Shown here: in pieces, positions 1 through 8,670 of the stretch | Position numbering within the stretch: position 1 is the stretch's first letter | Layout: every line of letters begins with the position of its first letter | Position numbers and translations under genes: made by a program | NCBI GenBank assembly: GCA_020847045.1 | Contig: JADLCT010000048.1 | Location: 36,256-100,255 of the forward strand | Direction of reading: 5' to 3' | DNA from: Bryobacterales bacterium | GTDB lineage: Bacteria > Acidobacteriota > Terriglobia > Bryobacterales > Bryobacteraceae | Length of the DNA: 64,000 nucleotides | The notes under the pieces: model-generated | The model's database searches: none | Told to the model about the DNA's origin: nothing | What the model saw: only the letters and a program-made list of their open reading frames with translations

Positions 1-60
1 AGCTACCAGCGGGCGCTCGATATGTGGAAAAAGCAGCTGCAGGAGCAGTTGAGCCTGTGA
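1..60 (+). CDS. C-terminal end of an upstream gene cut by the window edge (SYQRALDMWKKQLQEQLSL*)
   Basis: Open frame from base 1 to TGA at 58-60; the stop overlaps a GTG start of the next gene (GTGA). Confidence 0.5.
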   Translation, partial: SYQRALDMWKKQLQEQLSL

Positions 61-746
61 CTACGGCCGCCTTACCCCGCATAGACCTGGCCGTGTTCGA
101 CCTGGATGGCACGCTGATCGATTCCGAACGCGACCTCGTGCTGTCGGTGAATGCGACGTTGCGGCACATGGGCCTGCCTGAACTGCCCCTGGAGACCATT
201 CGAACCTATGTGGGCAACGGCGCACCGGTGCTGATGCAGCGGGCCTTGGGCCCCAACGCGAGCAACGGCGGTTTGGAACGCGCCCTCACCTTCTTTCTGG
301 AACATTATTACGACCACATGCTCGACAACACGGCGCTTTATGCGGGCGTGCGCGAGTCGCTGGCGCTGCTGCGCGGCGCGGGCGTGCGACTGGCCCTGCT
401 CACCAACAAGCCCGACCGCAACACCAAGGGGATTCTCGCCGGGCTGGAACTGGCGCCTCTGTTCGAGCGCGCCTATGGCGGCAACGCTTTCCCGCTGCGC
501 AAGCCCGATCCCATGGGCCTGCGCGCCATCATGGACGAACTGGGCGTGGATGCCGCGCGCACGATCATGGTGGGCGATTCGGCCGTCGACATCCGCACGG
601 CCCGTAACGCGGGGGTCTTCTCGGCCGGACTCACTTGGGGCTTCCAGCCAGAGGGCTTCGCCACCGAGCCGCCCGATGTGGTGTACGCGGCGCTGTTGCC
701 GCTGGCCAGTGATCTGCTCGTTGCCCGCGGAGTTCAGGGCCGGTAG
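57..746 (+). CDS. gph: HAD-family phosphatase, phosphoglycolate phosphatase-like
   Basis: DLDGTLIDS motif I, LLTNKPD motif II, KPDPMGL and MVGDSAVDI motifs III/IV. GTG at 57 overlaps the upstream stop and is preferred to the ORF-track start at 24. Confidence 0.85.
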   Translation: MTTAALPRIDLAVFDLDGTLIDSERDLVLSVNATLRHMGLPELPLETIRTYVGNGAPVLMQRALGPNASNGGLERALTFFLEHYYDHMLDNTALYAGVRESLALLRGAGVRLALLTNKPDRNTKGILAGLELAPLFERAYGGNAFPLRKPDPMGLRAIMDELGVDAARTIMVGDSAVDIRTARNAGVFSAGLTWGFQPEGFATEPPDVVYAALLPLASDLLVARGVQGR

Positions 747-1546
747 CGTGAACGCAGCTTCTCCGTAACCGGGGCGATCTCGATGCGGCGGATCAGAATC
801 TCGGCGCCCTCGCTTTGGAACTGAATCTTGCCGGCCGTTTGCGACGCCTGCGTGCCGTAGTTCACCACCTTGCCGTTGAACACCGCCGTGATGGTATCGC
901 CGTCACACAGTATCTCGCTCACGTTCCACTGCCCCACCGGCTTGTCCAGATCCTGGCGGCCACGAAATCCGAGCACGTCCTTCCACTCCGGATCACGCCC
1001 ATACCAGTTGATCCGCTTGCGGTCCGTGCGCACCAGCGGATTACCCTTTTTCCAATAGATCTGCCCGTTCGGCTCCTCACGAACCTCAGCCGACAGCCAT
1101 GGCCGTTCAGCGCCGTTCACCATGAGGTAATCGCCCGTGCCGCCCTCGATGATCTGATACTCGATCGACTGATACCAGTAGCCGCGGCTGCCCTCGTCCG
1201 GACCCACGCCATGCACGAGGATGCCCGAGTCGCGCGCCTTGTCCACGCGAGGCGCGTGCGTTTTCCCGCCCCACTTCCACTCCATCAGCAAATGATAGTC
1301 GCGGTAGGCGTCCTTCGTGGAGATGCCGCCGAACTCCTCGCCCGAGATCCGCAGCAGACCGTCCCGAACCGTAAACACCCGCAGCGGGTCGTTGTACTTG
1401 TTGTGCTGCAAGTAGGTATAGAAGCCGCTCAGATCCCGGCCATTGAACAGCTTGGCGCGCTTGGCCGGACGGATGGGCACGGGCTCGGCCGCAGGGAGCG
1501 AACCGGCAAGCCCGGCGGCAAGGAGCAGGACAGCGTATAGGCGCAT
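734..1546 (-). CDS. Secreted DUF1080 (3-keto-disaccharide hydrolase-like) protein
   Basis: Signal peptide, then LFNGRDLSGFYTYL and SGILVHG / IEYQIIEGGTGD motifs typical of DUF1080. Confidence 0.8.
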   Translation of the reverse strand: MRLYAVLLLAAGLAGSLPAAEPVPIRPAKRAKLFNGRDLSGFYTYLQHNKYNDPLRVFTVRDGLLRISGEEFGGISTKDAYRDYHLLMEWKWGGKTHAPRVDKARDSGILVHGVGPDEGSRGYWYQSIEYQIIEGGTGDYLMVNGAERPWLSAEVREEPNGQIYWKKGNPLVRTDRKRINWYGRDPEWKDVLGFRGRQDLDKPVGQWNVSEILCDGDTITAVFNGKVVNYGTQASQTAGKIQFQSEGAEILIRRIEIAPVTEKLRSRYRP

Positions 1547-1662
1547 GAAATCCAGGGTACAGGCAGAGGGGGCCGATCAGAAGCGCCACGAACGAGTTCT
1601 GACCGGAGTGTACGAATCATGATACAGTAGAACAGTATTTTTTCTTGTTTGCCAGCAAAACA

Positions 1663-3321
1663 ATGAGCGAAATCATCCCCCTCCACCCCAAAGGCGTCCG
1701 CGCCCGCGTTCTCCTCACCTCCGTCTTCGGTCCCTACGCGCAGAACGACGAGTACGGCAGCCGGAGCATCAACCCCATGGAGCTTTACCACAACCAGGTG
1801 ACGCGCATGCAGGGCGTCTTCTCCCCACGCATGTTCCACCGCTCATGGGGCATCAAGATGATTCAGGCGAACATCTCCGCGCCCTGCACGCTGCTGGACT
1901 TTCCCACGCGCGAGCGGTTCATCGAAGAACTGACGACGCACAAGTATGACATCGTCGGAATCACCTCGATCATCGTAAACATCGGCAAGGTGGCCGAAAT
2001 GTGCCGCCTGATTCGCCAGCATTCCCCCGGAACCACCATCGTCGTGGGCGGCCATGTGACGGCCATCGAGGGCGTCGAACAGATGGCCGGAGCGGACCAC
2101 TTCGTCAAAGGGGACGGCATCATCTGGATGCGCCGATTCCTGGGCGAAGACCCTTCGGCGCCGGTGAACCACCCCGACATCGCCAGCGGCTTTGGGCACC
2201 GTGTCATGGGCTTCACGCTGCCGCCGAACATGGGTTCGACGGCGGCCACCATCATCCCCTCGGCGGGCTGCCCGCTGGGTTGCAACTTCTGCACCACCTC
2301 GGCCTTCTTCGGCGGCAAGGGTAAGTTTCTGAACTTTCTCAGCACGGGCCGCGAGTTGTTCGAAGTGATGGAGGGCGCGGAAACCCGGTTGAAGGTGAAC
2401 TCGTTCTTCATGATGGACGAGAACTTTCTGCTCTACCGGAAGCGCGCCATGGATCTGCTGGAGCGCATGGAGAAGGCGGGCAAGAGCTGGGTGCTGTATG
2501 TGTTTGCCTCGTCCAACGCGATCCGGAAATACACGATGGAGGAGCTGGTCCGGCTGGGCGTTTCCTGGCTCTGGATGGGCTTGGAATCGCCGCAATCGGG
2601 CTACGACAAGCTGAAAGGCTCCAACACCATCGAATTGACGCGCGAACTGCGTGCCCACGGCATCAAGCTGCTCGGCTCCACCATCGTGGGCATGGAGCAT
2701 CACACGCCGGAAAACATCCAGGAAGAGATCGACTACGCCATCCAGCATGAAACCGACTTCCATCAGTTCATGCTCTATACGCCGATTCCCGGCACGCCCT
2801 TGCATGCCCAGATGAAAGAGGAGGGGCGGTTGAGAAAGGTCGATCTGGCCGATATCCACGGACAGTTTCAGTTCAACTTTGAGCATGGCAATATCACGCC
2901 CGAACAGTCGAAGCAGTTCCTTGACCAGGCCTTCTGGCGGGACTTCGAGCGGAACGGCCCCAGCCTCTTCCGCATCTGCCGCACGACGTTGGAAGGTTGG
3001 CAGCGCTACAAATTCCACCCGGATCTGCGTATCCGCCGCCGGTTTGAGAACGAGATGGGCGTGCTGAAGAACGTCTACGGCGGGCTGCTATGGGCCATGG
3101 AACGCCGCCTGCGCAAGACCAACTCGGCCATCTGCAAACAGGTGCGCGATCTGCGCAAGTCCCTGTTCACCGAATTCGGCTTCAGTGCGCGCCTGGCGTC
3201 GGCGCTGGTGGGTCCCATGCTGTGGTTCACCTCGCGGCGGGAAGAAAAGCGGCTGGCCACCGGCTGGACCTACGAGCCGGAGACATTCCTGGAGCGCCGC
3301 AATTGGGAAGGGGCGCTGTAG
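1663..3321 (+). CDS. B12-binding-domain radical SAM protein
   Basis: CPLGCNFC radical SAM cluster motif; N-terminal VVGGHVTAIEG-type cobalamin-binding-like region; ATG at 1663 preferred to TTG at 1645. Confidence 0.85.
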   Translation: MSEIIPLHPKGVRARVLLTSVFGPYAQNDEYGSRSINPMELYHNQVTRMQGVFSPRMFHRSWGIKMIQANISAPCTLLDFPTRERFIEELTTHKYDIVGITSIIVNIGKVAEMCRLIRQHSPGTTIVVGGHVTAIEGVEQMAGADHFVKGDGIIWMRRFLGEDPSAPVNHPDIASGFGHRVMGFTLPPNMGSTAATIIPSAGCPLGCNFCTTSAFFGGKGKFLNFLSTGRELFEVMEGAETRLKVNSFFMMDENFLLYRKRAMDLLERMEKAGKSWVLYVFASSNAIRKYTMEELVRLGVSWLWMGLESPQSGYDKLKGSNTIELTRELRAHGIKLLGSTIVGMEHHTPENIQEEIDYAIQHETDFHQFMLYTPIPGTPLHAQMKEEGRLRKVDLADIHGQFQFNFEHGNITPEQSKQFLDQAFWRDFERNGPSLFRICRTTLEGWQRYKFHPDLRIRRRFENEMGVLKNVYGGLLWAMERRLRKTNSAICKQVRDLRKSLFTEFGFSARLASALVGPMLWFTSRREEKRLATGWTYEPETFLERRNWEGAL

Positions 3322-3346
3322 GCGCCGAATTCCTCACTCGCGCGCG

Positions 3347-3565
3347 TCACACGCCCGCCAAGCGGCGATAGGCCTTCACGGCCACATTCTGGAACTCCCA
3401 CGCGTTGGACAACTCCGCCGGAGGGCGGGTTTCATACTCCAATAGATAGGCTGCGCCGCTATGCAGCGGCCGCACCACGATGCGCGCCCCGAACGGCGCG
3501 AACTCCGGGTAGCGCGCCAGCGCCTCGGCAAGCGCTTGCTGAGCGAAGGTGGGGTTCAGATCCAT
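3347..3565 (-). CDS. Small hypothetical protein (72 aa)
   Basis: Compact ORF in a gap between convergent genes; no recognised domain. Confidence 0.4.
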   Translation of the reverse strand: MDLNPTFAQQALAEALARYPEFAPFGARIVVRPLHSGAAYLLEYETRPPAELSNAWEFQNVAVKAYRRLAGV

Positions 3566-3588
3566 TCAATGTCCTCCGGCCATGAGAA

Positions 3589-3616
3589 AGGGCCCGTTCC
3601 TCTCGGAGCGGGCCCT
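3589..3616 (-). terminator. Candidate rho-independent terminator of the 3640-4932 gene
   Basis: Perfect 8-bp stem AGGGCCCG/CGGGCCCT, followed on the minus strand by TTTCTC. Confidence 0.55.
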
Positions 3617-3639
3617 GTTTGTGTTCGCGCCGGAGCGGG

Positions 3640-4932
3640 TTACCGTTTCCGGGATCCCTTCCGTCCAACCGCCTTCTTGGCGGGCGGCGGGGGCGCGGGC
3701 CAACCGGTGATCTGCGCCTTCTCGATGTCGGCCGTCACCAGGAACGGGTCGGCGGCGAAGGTGTTTGGCACGGCGCCTTCAAACTCGATCACGGTGCCGG
3801 CCGGAGCGTCGTTGGGGAACGCCGCATCCACCACCAGCTTGATCTCCGGCGTGTCGGCCGAGGAGACGGCCACCACAACCTCTTTCGGCTTCTTGGCCGG
3901 CGAGGTGGAAACCACGGTGCCCTTCAGTTTGGGCAGCGCGCTGCCCTTGATCTGTTCGAAGTAGGTCGCCCCGGAGCCATCCTCGGCGATGAGGGCCTTT
4001 TTCACCTGGATCCACAGGTACTTCTGCGGGTCTTCGCTCTTCAGCTTTTCATCCTCGCGCGCCATGCGCTGGGCTTCGCTTTCGATGGTGAACCCGTCGG
4101 GCGGGAAGCACGAGGTTTTGGTTTGGGCAATCAGTTCCTCCATGCCCTTCTTCCAGCCGGTGTGCTTGGTGTAAACCTTCTCAAAATACGCCTGCACCTG
4201 CTTCTGCACGTCCGGCGCCAGGGCGTCTTCACCCGTGTAATAGGCCGCGCGAGCCACATGATAGATGGCGGGCATTTGCAACTCCGGCTTCTTCTGCTGC
4301 AGAAGGGACGTGGACAACTGGTAGCTCACAGCGCCGGTGCAGTTCAGCTTCAGGATCTTGGTGTACTCCTCGGCGGCGCCGGCGAAATTCTTCTTCGCCA
4401 TCTGGATGAAAGCCAGCGTCTTGAGCGCCTCGATCTCCAGCTTCTCCTTTTCCTTGCGCCAGACGGCGTCGGTTACCGACTGCGGCTTCTTGGCGGCGTC
4501 AAAGGTTTCCGGCAACGTGCCCAGCAGGCCGTTGGCGGCTTTTTCGCCTAGTTCCAGGCGGTCCGGAGCGGTATTGTTCAAGGAGCGCGTCAACAACGTG
4601 ACATAGTAGAGGCCGGAGACATTGCGCGGCTCATTCTTCAGCAGCTCTTGCGCCGTGGCCAGCATCTTTTCGCCGTCGCGAAGGGCCTGGTAGGTGGTGA
4701 TCATCAGCACCAGCCGGTCGTTCTTGAAGTCCGACTCGGGGTACTTTTCCTTCCACGTCAACAGGTGCTGAATCTTCTTGGCCGGATCGGTTTCCTTGGT
4801 GGCCGCCGTGAACAGGTCGTACTCCATCTGATCCTTGACCTGTTTTGGCTTGGCCGCCTCTTGTGCCAGCAAGCTGCCTGCGCACAGCGCCAGGACGCTC
4901 AAGAGCGCCGCTATTCTGGAAGAGAACTTCAC
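3640..4932 (-). CDS. Secreted TPR-like hypothetical protein
   Basis: Signal peptide MKFSSRIAALLSVLALCAGSLLAQ; helical repeat-like sequence; basic C-terminus KKAVGRKGSRKR. Confidence 0.7.
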   Translation of the reverse strand: MKFSSRIAALLSVLALCAGSLLAQEAAKPKQVKDQMEYDLFTAATKETDPAKKIQHLLTWKEKYPESDFKNDRLVLMITTYQALRDGEKMLATAQELLKNEPRNVSGLYYVTLLTRSLNNTAPDRLELGEKAANGLLGTLPETFDAAKKPQSVTDAVWRKEKEKLEIEALKTLAFIQMAKKNFAGAAEEYTKILKLNCTGAVSYQLSTSLLQQKKPELQMPAIYHVARAAYYTGEDALAPDVQKQVQAYFEKVYTKHTGWKKGMEELIAQTKTSCFPPDGFTIESEAQRMAREDEKLKSEDPQKYLWIQVKKALIAEDGSGATYFEQIKGSALPKLKGTVVSTSPAKKPKEVVVAVSSADTPEIKLVVDAAFPNDAPAGTVIEFEGAVPNTFAADPFLVTADIEKAQITGWPAPPPPAKKAVGRKGSRKR

Positions 4933-5227
4933 GTCTCGCCTCCTCGTTTCTGGTTCCTGGATTTTCCCGCGATACGAGCGATCATAGCAGAGGATTCCGC
5001 CCGTGGACGTTACCTGTACGGCTCATGGCCCGTTCTCGCGCAAGTCGTGAGTATACATGACCCTCTGGGCCAGCCGCAATCAACCGCTTTCCTTGTTCGC
5101 ATCGCCGGTACACCGCCCGCCGCGCACCACTGCCTCCCTCACTTGAGCCCGTTCTGATAGATGCGCCCCGGCCCGGATTTGTTCCCACGACCATGCTGTG
5201 CTAGCCTCCAGTTTTCCCATCACCACC

Positions 5228-6685
5228 ATGCGCACAGCCGACCTGGCCGTCATCCTTCTCTATCTCATCGGCATCACCTGGTTCGGCGCACGGTTCAAGG
5301 AATCGCAAAAGTCCCTGAAAGACTACTTTCTCGGCGGCCGCACCACGCCCTGGTGGGCCATCGGCTTCTCCATTGTCTCGGCCGAAACGTCAACGCTTAC
5401 CGTGATCGGAACGCCGGCGCTCGCCTTCAACGGCAACTTCGGCTTCCTGCAAGTGGTCCTCGGCTACCTGCTGGCCCGCATCGTGATCTCCACGCTCCTG
5501 CTGCCCCACTACTTCCGGGGCGAAATGTTCACCGCTTACGAACTGATGCAGCGGCGCTTCGGGGCCAACCTCCGCAAATTCACCGCCGGCGCTTTCCTGG
5601 TGCTCCGTGCCCTGGCCGAGGGCGTCCGCGTCTTCGCCATTTCCATCGTCATCTCGATCATCCTCGGCACGGGCGAGGCCCTGAGCATCGCCCTCATCGT
5701 CGCGCTCACAATTTTTTACACATTTGAAGGGGGCATGACGGCCGTCATCTGGACCGACGTGATCCAGATGGTCCTCTACGTCGGTGGCGCCATCCTCAGC
5801 TTCTTCGTCATCCTCGGCAAGATTCCCGGCGGGTGGGATCATGCCGTGTCCGTGGCCGCCCCGCTGGGCAAACTGACGGTCTTTGATTTCCGCTTCTCCC
5901 CCACGATGGAATTCTTTTCCCGAACCTATAATTTCTGGGCGGGCATCATAGGCGGCTGCTTCCTCACCACCGCCTCCCACGGCACCGAGCAACTGATGGT
6001 GCAGCGGCTGCTGTCGGCGCGCAACGAGAGCGAATCACGGCTGGCGCTGTTCGCCAGTTGGGCCGTCATCTGTTTTCAGTTCACCCTCTTCCTGGTCATC
6101 GGGCTGCTCCTGTTCGTCTACTACCAGGACAACGGACTTCCGGCCCCGGCCAAGCCGGACCGCATCTACCCGGAGTTCATCTGGAACAATCTGCCGCCGG
6201 GCATCGCCGGACTGGTGACGGCCGCCATTCTGGCCGCCGCCATGTCGAACCTCTCGGCGGCTCTGAATTCTCTGGCCTCCACCACGGTGATGGACTTCTA
6301 TAAGCCACTCGCCGAGGCACGCGGCCAGCACCGCACCGATACGCAATGGCTGTCCATCGCCCGCCGCTCCACGCTGTTCTGGGGCGCTGCGCTGTTCGCC
6401 ATCGCCCTGCTGGCGCAGCAGGTGTCGAGCGTGCTCGAAGCCGGATTGGGCATCGCCAGCGTCGTGTACGGAGCGCTGCTCGGCGCCTTTCTGCTGGGCA
6501 TCCTTACAAACCGCGTCGGTGAAGGCGCCGCCATCGCCGGCATGGCCGCTTCGCTGCTGGTCATGCTGTTCGTGCGCCTGGCCACGCCCATCGCCTGGAC
6601 CTGGTACGTTCTGACAGGCACCTGCGTCACCTTCTTCACCGCCCTGGCCATCTCCTATCTCTTCCCGCAAAGGAATCACGCTTGA
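5228..6685 (+). CDS. Sodium:solute symporter (SSS family)
   Basis: Multi-TM; GITWFGARFKESQKSLKDYFLGGRTTPWWAIGFSIVSAETSTLT signature. Confidence 0.9.
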   Translation: MRTADLAVILLYLIGITWFGARFKESQKSLKDYFLGGRTTPWWAIGFSIVSAETSTLTVIGTPALAFNGNFGFLQVVLGYLLARIVISTLLLPHYFRGEMFTAYELMQRRFGANLRKFTAGAFLVLRALAEGVRVFAISIVISIILGTGEALSIALIVALTIFYTFEGGMTAVIWTDVIQMVLYVGGAILSFFVILGKIPGGWDHAVSVAAPLGKLTVFDFRFSPTMEFFSRTYNFWAGIIGGCFLTTASHGTEQLMVQRLLSARNESESRLALFASWAVICFQFTLFLVIGLLLFVYYQDNGLPAPAKPDRIYPEFIWNNLPPGIAGLVTAAILAAAMSNLSAALNSLASTTVMDFYKPLAEARGQHRTDTQWLSIARRSTLFWGAALFAIALLAQQVSSVLEAGLGIASVVYGALLGAFLLGILTNRVGEGAAIAGMAASLLVMLFVRLATPIAWTWYVLTGTCVTFFTALAISYLFPQRNHA

Positions 6686-8061
6686 ACGAAACCTCCCGCA
6701 CGTCTTCCGCTCCCCAGTTGCAGCGCGCCCTCGGACTGTGGGGGGCCGTCTCGATCGTCGTCGGCACCGTCATCGGCTCAGGCATCTTCCTGGTGCCCAA
6801 AACCATGGTGCTGCGCACCGGTTCGCCCGACATGGTCTTCTTCGTCTGGATCTTCGGCGGTCTGCTCACGCTGGCCGGCGCGCTCACCTACGCCGAACTG
6901 GCCGGCATGTACAACGAGTCGGGCGGCGAGTATGTCTACCTGCGAGAGGCCTACGGCCCCCTGTTCGGCTTTCTTTATGGATGGACCCAGATGTGGGTGG
7001 CCAAAGCCGGCTCCATCGCCACGCTGGCCACGGCGTTTTTTTACTACCTGGCCAACTTCCAGCCCCACCTGCAAACCGTCTTCACGCACCTGCCCATTCC
7101 GCTCGGACCCAACTGGGGACCTCTCGAGGTCAGCTACGGCCAACTGCTGGCCATGGCCATCACCATGGGGCTGGGACTGCTGAACTATTTCGGCGTCAAG
7201 GTGGGCGGAGGCGTCCAGGTGGCCGTAACCGCCTTGAAGGTGCTGCTCATCGCCGTCATCATCGCCGTGGGCCTCACCGCGCCCCAGGGCACGGCCGCGA
7301 ATCTCTCCACCTCGATTCCTGCCGCGGGCGGTGTGGGCGCCTTCTTCGCCGCCCTGGTGGCCGCCCTGTGGGCCTACGACGGCTGGAACAATGTCACCAT
7401 GGTGGCCGGCGAAATCCGCGATCCTCAGCGCAACCTCCCCCGCGCGCTCACCTTCGGCACGCTGGCGGTGCTGGTGATCTACCTGCTCACCAACCTCGCC
7501 TATTTCTACGTTCTGCCCGCCTCCGAAGTCGCGGCCAGCGACCGCGTGGCGGCCACCATGATGGACCGCATTCTTGGCAGCTCCGGCGCCGCCGCCGTCA
7601 GCGTGGCGGCTATGATCTCCATCTTCGCCGCCCTGAACGGCTCCATTCTGTCAGGCTCGCGCGTGCCGTACGCCATGGCCTGCGACGGTCTGTTCTTTCG
7701 AAAGGCCGCCACGGTTCATTCGGAATACCGCACGCCGTCGGTGTCCATTCTGCTGCTCAGCTCCTGGTCGGCTCTGCTTGTCCTGAGTGGCCGCTACGAC
7801 CAGTTGTTCACCTACGTCATCTTCGCCAGTTGGATTCTCTACGCCATGGCCACGGCGTCGGTGATCGTTTTGCGGCGCAAACGCCCCGATCTCCCACGCC
7901 CGTACCGGACGCTCGGCTATCCCGTGGTGCCCGTGCTGTTCGTGCTCGTCGCGGGGGCGCTGATCCTGTCCACATTACGAGACTCGCCGCGCGAATCCAT
8001 GCTCGGACTGGTCTTGATTTTTGCTGGATTGCCCTTCTATTTTTATTGGAAGAAGCGCTAA
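6682..8061 (+). CDS. APC-family amino acid permease
   Basis: VVGTVIGSGIFLVPK and FVWIFGGLLTLAGALTYAELA motifs; TTG start overlaps the upstream stop. Confidence 0.9.
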   Translation: MNETSRTSSAPQLQRALGLWGAVSIVVGTVIGSGIFLVPKTMVLRTGSPDMVFFVWIFGGLLTLAGALTYAELAGMYNESGGEYVYLREAYGPLFGFLYGWTQMWVAKAGSIATLATAFFYYLANFQPHLQTVFTHLPIPLGPNWGPLEVSYGQLLAMAITMGLGLLNYFGVKVGGGVQVAVTALKVLLIAVIIAVGLTAPQGTAANLSTSIPAAGGVGAFFAALVAALWAYDGWNNVTMVAGEIRDPQRNLPRALTFGTLAVLVIYLLTNLAYFYVLPASEVAASDRVAATMMDRILGSSGAAAVSVAAMISIFAALNGSILSGSRVPYAMACDGLFFRKAATVHSEYRTPSVSILLLSSWSALLVLSGRYDQLFTYVIFASWILYAMATASVIVLRRKRPDLPRPYRTLGYPVVPVLFVLVAGALILSTLRDSPRESMLGLVLIFAGLPFYFYWKKR

Positions 8062-8297
8062 TTCCCCAGGATTCCGGCCCCGGGCGCGCTGTGCCAATCG
8101 CGCCCAACATGGTGCAATCACAGGAGATCCCGTCAGGCTCCTGGTACGCCCTCACCCGGCGCGTCCCGGCCAAAGTGCGTGGCGCCACGCAGGGAAGCCG
8201 CGTCCTGGCGGCCAATTCGTCCACCATTTTCTTCCCCCCGGATTCATCCGGGTGAGATTCGTCGAGTTGTAGTATTTCTCAGCCGTAATCCGCGTCT

Positions 8298-8313
8298 GTT
8301 CCAAAAACAGAAC
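8298..8313. promoter_or_regulatory. Palindromic operator-like site 1 (GTTCCAAAAACAGAAC)
   Basis: GTTC-N8-GAAC; matches site 2 at 14 of 16 positions. Confidence 0.55.
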
Positions 8314-8321
8314 AACAGACC

Positions 8322-8350
8322 TTGAAACGCCGGTCCGGATGCAGTATAAA
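8322..8350 (+). promoter_or_regulatory. Near-consensus sigma70-type promoter for the 63-aa gene
   Basis: TTGAAA (8322-8327), 17-bp spacer, TATAAA (8345-8350). Confidence 0.65.
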
Positions 8351-8382
8351 TTACAGGAAGGCTCAAAGAATTTCGACTATCC

Positions 8383-8398
8383 GTTCCATTAACAGAAC
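8383..8398. promoter_or_regulatory. Palindromic operator-like site 2 (GTTCCATTAACAGAAC)
   Basis: GTTC-N8-GAAC, extended to CCGTTC...GAACGG at 8381-8400. Confidence 0.6.
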
Positions 8399-8437
8399 GG
8401 CAGGGAGGCCGGAATTCGGATCCTGAGGAGATCAGAC

Positions 8438-8629
8438 ATGGACGTCACCAAAATGCTCGATGAATTACGCCAGGAACGCGAGCAACTGGAGGAAGCCATT
8501 ATCACGTTGGAGCGTTTGGCCCAAGGGCGCGGAAAGCGCCGTGGACGGCCACCGGCCTGGCTGGCCGAAGCGCGTAAACGAGAGGCCAAGGAAAAGGCCA
8601 AGTTGGGCCTGGTAAAGACCGCCAATTAA
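8438..8629 (+). CDS. 63-aa protein: predicted coiled coil plus AT-hook-like GKRRGRPP motif
   Basis: MDVTKMLDELRQEREQLEEAIITLERLAQGRGKRRGRPPAWLAEARK; GAGGAG ribosome-binding site upstream; promoter at 8322-8350. Confidence 0.8.
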   Translation: MDVTKMLDELRQEREQLEEAIITLERLAQGRGKRRGRPPAWLAEARKREAKEKAKLGLVKTAN

Positions 8630-8670
8630 CCGGAGTTGGCGCCGCCCGGCGCACGCTTCGCCCCTCCTCG

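Noticed and set aside
1663-3321. Radical SAM gene as the missing AmmeMemoRadiSam partner of the MEMO-like gene
   Set aside because: It has a B12-binding-type N-terminus and long C-terminal extension, is 10 kb away, and does not look like the AmmeMemoRadiSam radical SAM family.
6738-8255. 505-aa ORF on the + strand overlapping the APC permease in another frame
   Set aside because: Arg/Pro/His-rich translation typical of GC-rich shadow frames; the permease frame has clear family motifs.
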